Of a DNA stretch of 64,000 bases, positions 1 to 8,899 are shown piece after piece. How positions within the stretch are numbered: position 1 is the stretch's first letter; each line of letters opens with the position of its first letter. A program made the translations under genes and the position numbers. The notes under the pieces were generated by a model that was not told the DNA's origin, did not search any database, and worked only from the letters and a program-made list of their open reading frames with translations. Where the stretch lies: NCBI GenBank assembly GCA_020850995.1, contig JADZDP010000077.1, positions 35,007-99,006 of the forward strand. The letters run 5' to 3'. This stretch comes from Deltaproteobacteria bacterium. Its GTDB lineage: Bacteria > Myxococcota > UBA727 > VGSZ01.

Positions 1-263
1 ACATTGAACCCATCCTTGAGGATGAACACCGTGAGGTTGAGCGTGGAGGGCGGCGCGTCGGCGCCGGCGTTGCCGTCGCCCACGTTGCCGCCACCGATCT
101 GCGGCGCCTGCACGTTGAGCATGGCGAGCTGGGTCCACGCCGTCAGCGTCATGGTGGACAGGATGAGCATGAACATGATGTTCAAGAACGGCGTGACATC
201 GAGGTCGAGGGCCTCCTCGTCGCCGGGCTCACGGTGTCGTCGGTCTGACGGCTTCTGCGACAT
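1..263 (-). CDS. ExbD/TolR/AglS-type proton-channel subunit, 5' part only
   Basis: Only the first 87 codons are in the window; the gene runs off position 1. A charged cytoplasmic tail (residues 1-20) is followed by one membrane segment (about 24-44) and a Gly/Ala/Pro-rich periplasmic stretch, the layout of ExbD, TolR and the myxobacterial AglQ/AglS proteins. In this family the protein pairs with an ExbB/TolQ/AglR subunit to form a proton-driven inner-membrane motor. The start ATG lies 33 bases after the ExbB-type gene, so the two are surely one transcript. The motif entering the membrane reads DVTPFLN, where ExbD/TolR usually read NVTPFID; the Asp that carries protons in the family is Asn28 here, with an Asp at residue 22. 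The family call is firm; the exact subfamily is inference. Confidence 0.85.
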   Translation of the reverse strand, partial: MSQKPSDRRHREPGDEEALDLDVTPFLNIMFMLILSTMTLTAWTQLAMLNVQAPQIGGGNVGDGNAGADAPPSTLNLTVFILKDGFN

Positions 264-296
264 CGATGACCTCTCACGGCCCCACGACGGGCGCGC

Positions 297-950
297 TCAC
301 TGCGCCTCGTTGCCGTCGAGCCCACCCTTGCCGCGCGTGGTCAGGAGGTTCTCGAGCTTGACGGAGTAGAAGTCGAGCTCATCGATGATCTTCTTGGTCA
401 TGCCGGCGAGCACCAGGTGCGCGAACAACGCGGGGATACCGACGAGGAGACCGAAGGCGGTGCAGTTCATGGCTTCCGAGATGGCGCCCGTAAGCACCGT
501 GGCCTTCTCCGCCGCAGACACCTTGGCCACCGCGCGGAACGCGCCGATGAGGCCGAACACGGTGCCGAGCAGGCCCGCCAGCGTGGCGAGCGACGCCAGG
601 GTACCGAGCGAGTTGCTGCGCTTGGTCAGCTCGGGGACCACCTCGAGCGAGGCCTCCTCGATGGCGTTTTGGATCTCCACCTCGCCCTTGTTGGCGCGGG
701 TGAGACCGGCTTTGATGACGCGCGCGAGCGCGGCGTTGGGCGCCGCGTTGCACAGCTTGATGGCGCGGTCGATGTTGTTCGCCATGACCAGCTTTTGGAT
801 CTGGGCCATGAACGCCGGCGCGTTGATGTTGTAACGGAAGAAGATGAAGATCACGCGCTCGACGGTGATGCCGATGACGAGGAAGGACACGAAGGCGATG
901 GGCAGCATCCACAGGCCGCCCTCTTTGAAGAATGTGATGATCGCGCTCAT
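297..950 (-). CDS. MotA/TolQ/ExbB-family proton channel protein (AglR-like)
   Basis: 217 residues, normal for TolQ/ExbB/AglR. Three membrane segments are visible at about 12-37, 115-139 and 163-183. The last two carry the family signatures LLGTVFGLIGAF and an A-x-G-L-L-V-G-I-P-A motif, which line the proton path. Between segments 1 and 2 lies the usual helical cytoplasmic domain. The start has a GAGGGA ribosome site seven bases upstream. It is followed after 33 bases by an ExbD-type gene and sits downstream of TPR genes and mglBA. In Myxococcus xanthus AglR-AglQ-AglS power gliding and spore-coat assembly together with Glt proteins under MglA control, so an AglR-like role is likely. A Tol or Ton role cannot be excluded from sequence alone. 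Confidence 0.9.
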   Translation of the reverse strand: MSAIITFFKEGGLWMLPIAFVSFLVIGITVERVIFIFFRYNINAPAFMAQIQKLVMANNIDRAIKLCNAAPNAALARVIKAGLTRANKGEVEIQNAIEEASLEVVPELTKRSNSLGTLASLATLAGLLGTVFGLIGAFRAVAKVSAAEKATVLTGAISEAMNCTAFGLLVGIPALFAHLVLAGMTKKIIDELDFYSVKLENLLTTRGKGGLDGNEAQ

Positions 951-1073
951 CTGGTTCCCTCTCTCCGTCTCAATCGCTGCTGCCGGCCCTAGGTCCTCGT
1001 CGCTGTCGTTCCCGGCCGCGGACGCCTGAACCTGACACCGAACGCCCCCGAAAGGGAAGCGCGAGGCACCGGC

Positions 1074-1325
1074 TCAAAACGGTTGTCGCTCCACGGACTT
1101 GATGATGCGCGCCTTGAGATCCTCGCGGCGCTCCAAGTCCGAGAAATTCAGGTTGGTTCGAGGCAGAATGAAGAACGCCTCGGGCTTCTGGATGTTTCCT
1201 TCGATGATCAGGTCATCGAGGGTGATCTTCTTGCGCTGTGCCGCGGCGGGCGACGCCGCCACGATGGTGACGGCGCCAAGGGCTACCGCGAGCACGGCCA
1301 AGGCCAAGCGCCGCGCCGATATCAT
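1074..1325 (-). CDS. Small secreted protein of the motor cluster, 83 aa
   Basis: I chose the ATG at 1325 because GGAG lies six bases upstream; an ATG at 1349 has no ribosome site. Residues 1-31 form a clean Sec signal peptide ending in SPAAAQ. The mature protein is only about 50 residues, with a hydrophobic/aromatic motif around DDLIIEGNIQKPEAFFILPR and a charged helical tail. I do not recognise a named domain. It sits between a TPR lipoprotein and the ExbB/ExbD pair in the same orientation, so it is probably a periplasmic partner of that complex. A perfect hairpin lies in its leader (1341-1357). Confidence 0.75.
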   Translation of the reverse strand: MISARRLALAVLAVALGAVTIVAASPAAAQRKKITLDDLIIEGNIQKPEAFFILPRTNLNFSDLERREDLKARIIKSVERQPF

Positions 1326-1340
1326 GTCGCACTCCATGCA

Positions 1341-1357
1341 ATGCCGCAACGCGGCAT
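1341..1357 (-). other. Leader hairpin between TPR lipoprotein gene and small secreted protein gene
   Basis: ATGCCGC-AAC-GCGGCAT is a perfect 7-bp stem with a 3-base loop, 15 bases upstream of the chosen start of the 83-aa gene. A wider 8-bp inverted pair (ATGCAATG at 1336-1343, CATTGCAT at 1405-1412) surrounds it. No T-run follows on the transcribed strand, so it is not a classical terminator. It may set expression of the downstream genes or protect an RNA end. Confidence 0.45.
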
Positions 1358-1422
1358 CGCGGCGATACTACGAGCCAAACACGGCGACGAGCAAGCGCCG
1401 AGCACATTGCATCGGCTTCGCC

Positions 1423-2859
1423 TCATGTACCACCACCTCCCGCCGGGGGCGGGGCCGGCGGGGGACTGACAGCGGGGGCGGGCTTCGCGGTTCCCGGATC
1501 CGCCGCCTTCGCAGCGGGCGGCCGCGCTGCCGCGGCGGCGTCCTCGCGCTTGCGGCGCTCCTCGCGCTCGCGTCGCTTGATCTCCTTCTGGATGCGCTTG
1601 TCGGTGGCGTCGATGTACTCCGCGAGGCGCGCCGCCACCGCCGCCTCGGGCTTGGCCTTGGCCTGGTAATCCTTGAGCGCCAAGAGGCCCTTCTGAAGGC
1701 GCACGAGCTCGTCCTGCCCTGGCACCGCGTTGTCGATGTAGAGCAGGCCGAGGTTGAAGCGCGCCTCGAGGAGCGATGGGTCGAGCTCGAGCGCCATCTT
1801 GTAGGCCTGCTCGGCGTCGGCATAGCGCTTCTCGGCGCGCAGCCCGTTGCCGAGGTGGAGCTGGGCGCGGCCGCTCTTCGGATCGTGCTTGCCCGCGGCC
1901 TCGAAGGCGCGCGTGGCCTCGGCGGCGAAGCCCTCCTTCAACAAGAGCACGCCATAGTTCTCTTGCGCTTCTGCCAAGGTGGGGCGCAGGCGAGCGGCCT
2001 TCTCGAACGAGACCAGCGCCTTCTTCTCGTCGCCAAGATCGAGGAACACGTGGCCGAGCTCGAGGTGCGCCAGCGCGTTGCCGGGCTCCACGCCGAGCGC
2101 GTTCTCGAGCGCGAAGCGCGCCGTGTCGAGCCGCTTCTGCGCGCGGAACACCTTGCCCATCAGCAGCATGCCCGCCGTCGAGCGCTCGTCGTAGCGCACC
2201 GCCAGCACCGCCTCGCGCTCGACGGTGGCGAGGTCTTTGGCGTGCCAGGCGAGCGTGGCCGCCGCCAGGTGCGGACCCGAGCGCTCGGGGAAGCGGCGCA
2301 AGCCATCGTCGACGACGCGGCGAGCATCGGCGCCGCGGTTGGCGCGGGTCAACAAGAGCGCCAGGTTCGCCAGCGCTGGGCCATAGTCGGGGCGCGTGGC
2401 CAGCGCGGTGCGGTAGTGGCGCTCGGCGGTGGCGACGTCACCAGCGGCCTCGGCCGCGGCGCCGGCGCTGAACCAGGCGGCGTAGAAGTACTTGGTGCGG
2501 TTGGCCGCGTCGACGAACTTGCCAACAGCACCGGCGGGATCGCTGCGCGCGGTCTCGCTGGCGGCCACGAAGGCCTCGCGCGCCGACCCCGTCGAGGGCA
2601 GCCAGTTCTCGTCGTCGATGACCTCGGTCTTCGGCACCGCGGGCGCCGGCGCCGGTGTGCGCTCGGGCTCGCTCGGCACCGGGGCCGGCGCTGCCGCCGC
2701 CGGCGCAGGCGGCGCCACGCCGGCCTCCGGTGACGCCGTCGTCGTCGCTGGGGCCGGGTCCGGCGTCGGCGACGTGGTCTCGCAGGCGGCGAGCCAGGTC
2801 GCCAGCGCGCCCAGCGACGCCACCAGCAGAGGAGCGGGCACCATGGGACGTGGGGTCAT
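1423..2859 (-). CDS. TPR lipoprotein (GltE/AglT-like)
   Basis: 478 residues. The N-terminus has a lipoprotein signal with the lipobox LAAC (Cys26), then a long Ala/Pro/Thr linker (about 27-75). From about residue 85 to 400 there are repeated TPR-like helical pairs, for example a motif near AHLELGHVFLDLGDEKKALV and one near AEQAYKMALELDPSLLEARF. The C-terminus is charged and then Ala/Pro-rich. The ATG overlaps the stop of the 1189-aa gene by four bases, so translation is coupled. Size, lipobox and neighbours resemble the outer-membrane-associated TPR protein GltE (AglT) of the M. xanthus gliding machine; that link is inferred from context rather than a proven homology. Confidence 0.85.
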   Translation of the reverse strand: MTPRPMVPAPLLVASLGALATWLAACETTSPTPDPAPATTTASPEAGVAPPAPAAAAPAPVPSEPERTPAPAPAVPKTEVIDDENWLPSTGSAREAFVAASETARSDPAGAVGKFVDAANRTKYFYAAWFSAGAAAEAAGDVATAERHYRTALATRPDYGPALANLALLLTRANRGADARRVVDDGLRRFPERSGPHLAAATLAWHAKDLATVEREAVLAVRYDERSTAGMLLMGKVFRAQKRLDTARFALENALGVEPGNALAHLELGHVFLDLGDEKKALVSFEKAARLRPTLAEAQENYGVLLLKEGFAAEATRAFEAAGKHDPKSGRAQLHLGNGLRAEKRYADAEQAYKMALELDPSLLEARFNLGLLYIDNAVPGQDELVRLQKGLLALKDYQAKAKPEAAVAARLAEYIDATDKRIQKEIKRREREERRKREDAAAAARPPAAKAADPGTAKPAPAVSPPPAPPPAGGGGT

Positions 2860-5800
2860 CCGCTGCTGCCCTTCTGCGCCGCCTCACCGGGGCCGGGGCC
2901 GAGCGCCTTGAGCGTGGGCGCGCCGCCGTCGGGCAGCGCCGGGCCGAGCGGCGTGACGGCGCTCTTGAGCGGGCGCGACAGCGGCTCCTTGTCGATGGGG
3001 AATTCCGCCGGTCGCAGCAGGTTGGCGGCCTCGAGGGTGCGGCGCGTCCAACTGTTCTGCAGGCGCAGCTCCTTGGCCTTGGTGAGGGCCGTGCGGTAGG
3101 CCTCGACGGCCTTCTCTTCGACGGCGAAGGCGCGATCCTCGATGAGGTTGCGGTACTCGTCGCACGCCACCTCGCCGGCCAAGCGCCGCACGTCGTCGGG
3201 ACAGGGGCTCTTCAGCACGGTCTGCTGCAGGTTGTCGTAGAGCGCGCCCACTCGGTAGAGCGACGCGAGGCTCCACTCCGCCGCCTTGTAGGTGGTGATG
3301 ATGCCCTTGAAGCTGTTCTCGACGGCCACCAGGCGGGTCGACTTGGCCTCGAGCTCCTTCATCTGCACCTTGCTGTTCTTGCTGGTGATGGCGAGCTTGG
3401 CGTAGCGCGCGTAGTCCTGCTCGGCGAGCGCGAACGCGGACTTGGCGGCGAAGTACGACGCCGCCGGCGAGCCCCGCGCGCGATCGAATTGGCGCACCGC
3501 CGCCTGGTAGCTCTCGGTGGCGCGCTTCTTCGCCTTGGTGGGATCCGAGGCGCCCTTGGCTTGCTCGTCGTAGATCTCGCCCATGCGTGCATACGCCTCG
3601 ACGATCTTGGGCGCCTGCGCCGCGCGGCTCTCGTAACGCTTGATGAAGCGGTTGAGCACGTCGAGCTCGGCGCCTGGCGCGCCGCGCTTCTTGTGCACGT
3701 TGGCGGCCTGGTAGAAGACGTCGGGCGCCTCGGGTCGGTCGGGGAACATGGTGGCGAAGCGCTCGAACTCTTGTGCGGCGCGCTCGTACTTCTGCTGTCC
3801 CTCGAGGGCCAGCGCGGCGTTGATCTGCGCGTCGGGCCGGCGCTCGCTCTTCGGGTAGGTCTTGACCAGCGTGAGGTAGGTGGTGACCGCCTTGTCGAAC
3901 TCGAAGACCTGCTCGCTTTTTGATGCGACACGGAACATCGCCTCGGGCGCGTTCTCGCTGTCGGGGTACTCCTTGTACAGGCGCTCGTAGAGCGCGGCGG
4001 CCTTGATGGGGCGGCGCGCCTTCTCGAGCGAGAGCGCCGCGTTGTACATCATCTTGTCGGCGAACTCGCGCTTGGGGTCCTCGGCGATGAGCTTGAGGTA
4101 GCTGTCGGCGCCCTTCTCGAGCAGGGCGTTGCCCTCTTGGATGCGGCCCTCGTCGAGCAGCTTGGCGCCGGTCTCGAGCGTGCCCTTGGCGATCTCGAAT
4201 TCGGCGCCACCCTTGATCTTGGCGAACACCGCGGTGTCGCCGCCGCCGACCTTCTCCTTCTCGAAGCGCTCGGCGTAGCTCGCCGCTGCGGTCCAGTCCT
4301 TGCGCGCCACCAGGTCGTCGAGGATGAGGTTGGCCGCGCTGGCCGCCGCCTCGGACTGCGGGAACTTGTCGACGACGATCTGGAAGCGCTTCACGGCTTC
4401 GTCGTAGTGCCCGTAGGAGTACAGCACCTCGCCCGCGTGGTAGCCGAAGTTGGGCGCCATCTCGTGGTCCGCGCCGCGCTCGAGGAAGCGGTCGATGGCG
4501 GTGATGTACTTCTGGCGCAGCTCCGGGATGGGCTCGGGCTTGACGTTGGCGTCACGCTTGCCGCCAGCGAAGATCTCGCGCTTCTCGAGGCGGCCGGTCT
4601 GCACCGCCTGCTCGATGATCTTCTCGTAGGCGTACACCGCGTTGAGGCCTGCCTCGCCGCGATAGCGCGTGCCCGCCGGTGAGTCGCGCACCGCCTCGTA
4701 CTGCGCCACCGCGTCTTCGAAGCGCAGCGAGTAGTAGAAGGTCTCGGCCAGGTAGTAGGAGAGCTCGTAGGCGTTCTTGTCGTGCGGATAGCGCTCGAGA
4801 TAGTTCTTGTACGCCGTCGACGCCGCCTTGAAGTACTGCAGCGCGACCTCTTGCTTCTCTTGGCTGTAATACTCAGACGCCTGCTGGTGGTAGTAGAGCG
4901 CGGCGGAGTAGAGGTTGGTGCGCGCCAGCGTCTCCGCCTGATTGAGCGCCTCACTGTCGTTGCCGAAGCGCTTGTACCAAGGCGTGCCCTTGCCGTAGTT
5001 GGCCACCAGCACGTCGCGGGCCGCGTTCGCCTTGTCGAACTGGCGCTCGCGCACCCATGCTTGCACCACCATGTCCTGCAGCTTGGGGGCATCGCGGTGC
5101 ATGGGGTCGAGCTCGAGGGCGAAGGAGAGCGCCGCCACCGCCTGGGCGTGCTTCGACTGCTTGAAGAGGTTCTGGCCGAGCCGGGCCATCACGTCGCGCT
5201 CGAAGGGCTTCTGCTCGCCGGTGCGCTTGAAGGTCTCCTTGGCGTGCGCGACGTAGTCGACGGCAATCTCTGCGTCGGGATCGTCGAGCGAGGCGCCGCG
5301 CACCAAGGTGGTGAAGCCCGGTCGTTTCCAGCCGTCGTCGCCAAAGCTGATGGCGACGTACTGCACGGCCTCGTCTTCCAGCACCGAGCCGGACTCGCCC
5401 GACTGCTTGTCGCGGTTGGCGAAGGAGAAGTCGAGCAACTCGAAGAAGCGCTGCACGCTCTCGTCGTAGCGGCTGACGAGGTAGTAGGTCCACGCGAGCT
5501 TGTAGAGCGCCTTGTCGTAGTACTCCGACTCGCGCAGCGGCACGACGTTCAAGAACGCCGCGATGGACTGCTCCCACTTCTCTTCGTCGAAGTACTGGTC
5601 GCCGATGCGGAACCACACCTCGGGGTAGAAGCGGCTCTTGGGGAAGCGATCCACCAGCGCCAGCCAGGTGGCGACCCCCTCCTCCGTGCTGCCCTGCGCG
5701 CGCAGCGTGTAGCCAAGCAGGTAGTAGGCGCCGTCGAGCAGCCGGTACTCGGGGTACTCGGCGATCAAGCGGCGGTAGAGCGCGATGGTCTGCTCGAAGT

Positions 5801-6425
5801 GCTTGGCCGGCTCGCTGGGCGGCTCGCCTTGCTTGCCGCCCTCCTCCCAGCGCTTGTAGGCGTCCTTCCACTCCTTCATGGCGAGCTGGTGCTCGTCGTC
5901 GTACTTCTCGAAGTAGAGCTCCGCGAGGCGAAAGATCGCGTCCGGCGTGAACTCTTGGTCGTTGGGGTGGCGCTCGAGGAAGCGCTCGAAGGTCGCGATG
6001 GCATCGAGCCGGCGCCCGCGCTCGGCCTTCACCACCGGCTCAATGGCCTTGCGGTAGTTCTCCTCGATGGCGGCGCGGCGCTCTTTGTATTTACGCTCCG
6101 ACAGCTTGCGCACCTCGTCGCGCGTCTCGGCGGCCTCGCGCTCGTAGGCGCGCACCGCGTCACGCAAGGCTTCGTAGCGCTCCTTGAGCGTGGCGTCGTC
6201 CCACGGGAGCGCCGCTGGCCGCTCCGGCTCGGCCACCGGCGCCGTGGCGGCGCCGGGCGCGTCGCCTACGTCGGCGCCGTCCTCGGCCTGCGGCGCCGTC
6301 GGGGAGACCCCCGCGGGCGCCGCGCCAGCCGGTGGCGGAGGGGGAGGGTCGTCGGCACGCGCGGCGCCTGCCGTGAGCAGCACGATGGCCGAGGCGAGCA
6401 AAGGGAACCACCGTGCCGTGCTCAC
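2856..6425 (-). CDS. Large periplasmic TPR protein (GltD/AgmU-like)
   Basis: 1189 residues starting at a GTG that overlaps the upstream stop. A Sec signal peptide (1-24, ending ARA-DD) and a Pro/Ala linker (25-75) precede a very long array of TPR-like repeats. Examples are the segments around FPKSRFYPEVWFRIGDQYFD and a stretch with YPDSENAPEAMFRVASK; several have the TolA-binding YbgF/BamD-like form with tyrosine-rich helices. The protein is probably a periplasmic scaffold. M. xanthus GltD (AgmU) is a TPR protein of similar size in the gliding complex and co-occurs with AglT and the AglRQS motor, so I regard this as its likely counterpart. Coupling on both sides argues for a fixed stoichiometric complex. 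Confidence 0.85.
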   Translation of the reverse strand: MSTARWFPLLASAIVLLTAGAARADDPPPPPPAGAAPAGVSPTAPQAEDGADVGDAPGAATAPVAEPERPAALPWDDATLKERYEALRDAVRAYEREAAETRDEVRKLSERKYKERRAAIEENYRKAIEPVVKAERGRRLDAIATFERFLERHPNDQEFTPDAIFRLAELYFEKYDDEHQLAMKEWKDAYKRWEEGGKQGEPPSEPAKHFEQTIALYRRLIAEYPEYRLLDGAYYLLGYTLRAQGSTEEGVATWLALVDRFPKSRFYPEVWFRIGDQYFDEEKWEQSIAAFLNVVPLRESEYYDKALYKLAWTYYLVSRYDESVQRFFELLDFSFANRDKQSGESGSVLEDEAVQYVAISFGDDGWKRPGFTTLVRGASLDDPDAEIAVDYVAHAKETFKRTGEQKPFERDVMARLGQNLFKQSKHAQAVAALSFALELDPMHRDAPKLQDMVVQAWVRERQFDKANAARDVLVANYGKGTPWYKRFGNDSEALNQAETLARTNLYSAALYYHQQASEYYSQEKQEVALQYFKAASTAYKNYLERYPHDKNAYELSYYLAETFYYSLRFEDAVAQYEAVRDSPAGTRYRGEAGLNAVYAYEKIIEQAVQTGRLEKREIFAGGKRDANVKPEPIPELRQKYITAIDRFLERGADHEMAPNFGYHAGEVLYSYGHYDEAVKRFQIVVDKFPQSEAAASAANLILDDLVARKDWTAAASYAERFEKEKVGGGDTAVFAKIKGGAEFEIAKGTLETGAKLLDEGRIQEGNALLEKGADSYLKLIAEDPKREFADKMMYNAALSLEKARRPIKAAALYERLYKEYPDSENAPEAMFRVASKSEQVFEFDKAVTTYLTLVKTYPKSERRPDAQINAALALEGQQKYERAAQEFERFATMFPDRPEAPDVFYQAANVHKKRGAPGAELDVLNRFIKRYESRAAQAPKIVEAYARMGEIYDEQAKGASDPTKAKKRATESYQAAVRQFDRARGSPAASYFAAKSAFALAEQDYARYAKLAITSKNSKVQMKELEAKSTRLVAVENSFKGIITTYKAAEWSLASLYRVGALYDNLQQTVLKSPCPDDVRRLAGEVACDEYRNLIEDRAFAVEEKAVEAYRTALTKAKELRLQNSWTRRTLEAANLLRPAEFPIDKEPLSRPLKSAVTPLGPALPDGGAPTLKALGPGPGEAAQKGSSG

Positions 6426-8899
6426 GGCGCCTCGTCCCGGGTCAGGTCGGCGAAGGCCTGCGTCAGGTCGGTCAAGTCCGCCGCCTTGGCGCGCTGCAGC
6501 TGCCCAATCTTCTCGGTCTCGGCCTGCTTTCTGGCGAACGAGGTGTCGACGACGCCCACGTCGGCCCGCAGCACGATGCGGTTCAGATCGTAGCTGACGC
6601 GGTCGAGCGCGATGGCCGTAGCGGTGTCTCGCACCGCCGTGGCGCGCGCGTCGATGTCACCGAGGGCGCCCGCGTAGGTGGCGAGCGCCTCCTTCTCCGC
6701 CGCCAGGAGGGCGCGGGCACCGGCCAGGCGCTCGTCGACGATGCGGTCGAGGCGCGCACGGAACTCGGTGTTGCGGCGCACGAGCTCGTCGAGGCGCGTG
6801 ACCGCCTGGTCGAGCCGCGCGTAGGTGCTCGCTTGCGCCGGATCGCGCGCTTGGGCCAACGCCTGACGCTCCTCGTCGAACGACGAGGACCAGGCCTGGC
6901 GCAGCGCGTCCTCGCTGGTGCCACGACCGCCGGCAGTGGCGATCTGCTTGCGCACCAAGGCGATCTGCTCGCCGATGGCCCGCGCGCGCCCCTCGAGCGC
7001 CTCCACCTGGGCGCGGACCTCGCGCACCTGGTTCTTGCGCAGCTCCGCGCGCAGCTCGGTCGCCGCGCCGTCACGCGCCACCATGAAATCCACCGCCGCC
7101 AGCTCCGCGCGCCGTTGTTGGATCTCGAGCTCCACTTGATGCGCCGCTCGATCGATGACCGCGAGCTTGTCGCTCAGCTTCTGACGCCGCGCCGCGATCG
7201 CGTCTTGGGTGCGCGGCAGGGCCGCCACCCGCCGCTCGAGCTCGGCGCGGCGCACGCCCAGGTCTTGCAGTTGCGCCGCCACCTCGCCGGAGGGGCGCGC
7301 GAGGCCGCGCTCGACGGTGAGCGCCTGGCTCTTCAGCTGCAAGAGCGTGTTGTGCAGCGAGAGCGAGCGCTCGACGCCACCCTGCAGTGGCTTGAACAGC
7401 TCGGTGCGCGAGGGGTTGTCGGGCGAGAGCTGGCGCTCGAGCTCGTCGAGGAGGCGGGTGGTGGCGCCGATGTCGTCGCGCGAGGCCTGGATGTCCTTGA
7501 ACACCTTGAGCGCCTTGGCGACGTCCTCGTTCTGCGACGCGCGCCGCGCCGCGATAGGCGGCAGGCGCGAGTCGACCGTCAGGCCACCCGACGACATCGC
7601 CAGGATGTCGGCCAGCAGGCGATCGCGCGTGCTCCGGTCCGCCATGAGCGCACGCAGCTGTTCGTCGGCGGCGCGGTGACGCTCGAGCACGTCGCCGAAC
7701 ACCTGCTCTGCCTCGGTGAACTCGTTGCGTTGCAAGCGCAGGTTGCCGGCCAGGATGTCGATCTCCGCGGCGCGCGCGCCGTCGGGGTCGAGCGCGCGCA
7801 GGTCGTCGAGCTGCTCGAGCGCCTTCTCGTACTCCACCTTGGCGCGCTCGCGCCGCATCAGCTCCGTGAGGTTGTCGCCTTTGCTGCCGCGCATGGCGAG
7901 CTGGCCGCGCCGCACGTAGGTCCAGGTGACCTCGTAGAGCATGGTCGTGAGCAGCGGCGAGTCGTAGTCGATGTTCTGGTAGGCATCGATGCTCTCATCG
8001 AGCCGATCGCCCTCGTAGAGCAGGCGCCCGCGGGCCAAGTGGCCCATCTCTTTGACCTGCGCGTCGATCTTCGCGATGGGCTTGGCGAACGCGACCTGGT
8101 CGAACATGGTGAGGGCGTCGGGCAAGCGGCGCAAGCGCAGATAGGCTGCGCCGATGAGGTAGCGGGAGCGCAGCGCCCAGGCGTCGGTCGCAGGCACCAG
8201 GCGCAGTGATTCGATGGCGGCATCGTCGCGGCCCGCGAGGAACAGGCTCTTGCCGCGCAGGTAGCGCACCTGCCCCGGCACCTGGTCGCCGGCGATCTCG
8301 AGGTAGCGCTGGAAGTAGCGGTCGACCTCGTCCGAGCGCTTGAGCTCGTCGCCCATCTCCATCAGCCGCAGGATCGCTTGCTCGTGGTGGCCGTGCCCGC
8401 GCAACGACAGGAGCCGTTCGAAATAGCCCTGCGCCGCTGCGCGGTTGCCGAGCAGGTAGAGGCTGTCTGCCAGGTAGTAGAGCGCGTCCGCGTAGTCCGG
8501 ACGCTGCTCCACCGGCGTTGCGTCGCTCTCTCTGGGCTCGACCGCGCCGAACAGCAGCATGCTCGCGCGCTGGTACTCCTTGGTCAGGTAGTAGATCTCG
8601 CCCCAGGTGACGCGCTCGCCGCGGTCATTGCTGGTGAACAGATCCGGCACGGAACGGTACTGGTCCTCGTTGCGCGCCAGCTCGCCTGCGGCCACCACCA
8701 GGTCGCGCTCGAGGCGCGTGAGATCGGCGCCCGTGGTCCCCTGCGCGCGCACCTGGCCGGACGCCAGCGCCAACAGCGCGGCGATGCTCCACGAGCGGAC
8801 TTGCGCCGTTCTCGACGTCGCGACCGCGAAACCGGCAGGACCGTGGGCCGCGGCTCGCCGGGGCCGGCGAGCGCGCGCGGCCTCCGCGACTGCGCTCAC
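6422..8899 (-). CDS. Exported TPR and coiled-coil protein of the motor cluster
   Basis: 825 residues from a GTG start that overlaps the stop of the upstream 264-aa gene. An unusually long basic N-region leads to a hydrophobic signal segment at about 37-52 ending in VRAQ. Residues about 60-400 look like TPR/Sel1-type helical repeats (for example DALYYLADSLYLLGNRAAAQ). Residues about 480-800 are a long, highly charged coiled coil rich in Glu, Arg and Leu. I do not recognise a catalytic domain. The build suggests a periplasmic rod or scaffold linking inner-membrane motor and outer-membrane parts. No exact M. xanthus counterpart can be named from sequence by eye. Confidence 0.8.
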   Translation of the reverse strand: MSAVAEAARARRPRRAAAHGPAGFAVATSRTAQVRSWSIAALLALASGQVRAQGTTGADLTRLERDLVVAAGELARNEDQYRSVPDLFTSNDRGERVTWGEIYYLTKEYQRASMLLFGAVEPRESDATPVEQRPDYADALYYLADSLYLLGNRAAAQGYFERLLSLRGHGHHEQAILRLMEMGDELKRSDEVDRYFQRYLEIAGDQVPGQVRYLRGKSLFLAGRDDAAIESLRLVPATDAWALRSRYLIGAAYLRLRRLPDALTMFDQVAFAKPIAKIDAQVKEMGHLARGRLLYEGDRLDESIDAYQNIDYDSPLLTTMLYEVTWTYVRRGQLAMRGSKGDNLTELMRRERAKVEYEKALEQLDDLRALDPDGARAAEIDILAGNLRLQRNEFTEAEQVFGDVLERHRAADEQLRALMADRSTRDRLLADILAMSSGGLTVDSRLPPIAARRASQNEDVAKALKVFKDIQASRDDIGATTRLLDELERQLSPDNPSRTELFKPLQGGVERSLSLHNTLLQLKSQALTVERGLARPSGEVAAQLQDLGVRRAELERRVAALPRTQDAIAARRQKLSDKLAVIDRAAHQVELEIQQRRAELAAVDFMVARDGAATELRAELRKNQVREVRAQVEALEGRARAIGEQIALVRKQIATAGGRGTSEDALRQAWSSSFDEERQALAQARDPAQASTYARLDQAVTRLDELVRRNTEFRARLDRIVDERLAGARALLAAEKEALATYAGALGDIDARATAVRDTATAIALDRVSYDLNRIVLRADVGVVDTSFARKQAETEKIGQLQRAKAADLTDLTQAFADLTRDEAP

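Noticed and set aside
30..950. ExbB/ExbD pair as a TonB energising system for iron uptake
   Set aside because: No TonB or TonB-dependent receptor gene is near; the operon context is mglBA and TPR scaffolds. Cannot be fully excluded.
1099..6593. Long plus-strand frames opposite the TPR genes
   Set aside because: They mirror strongly coding minus-strand genes with domains, signal peptides and overlapping starts, and have no motifs or ribosome sites of their own.
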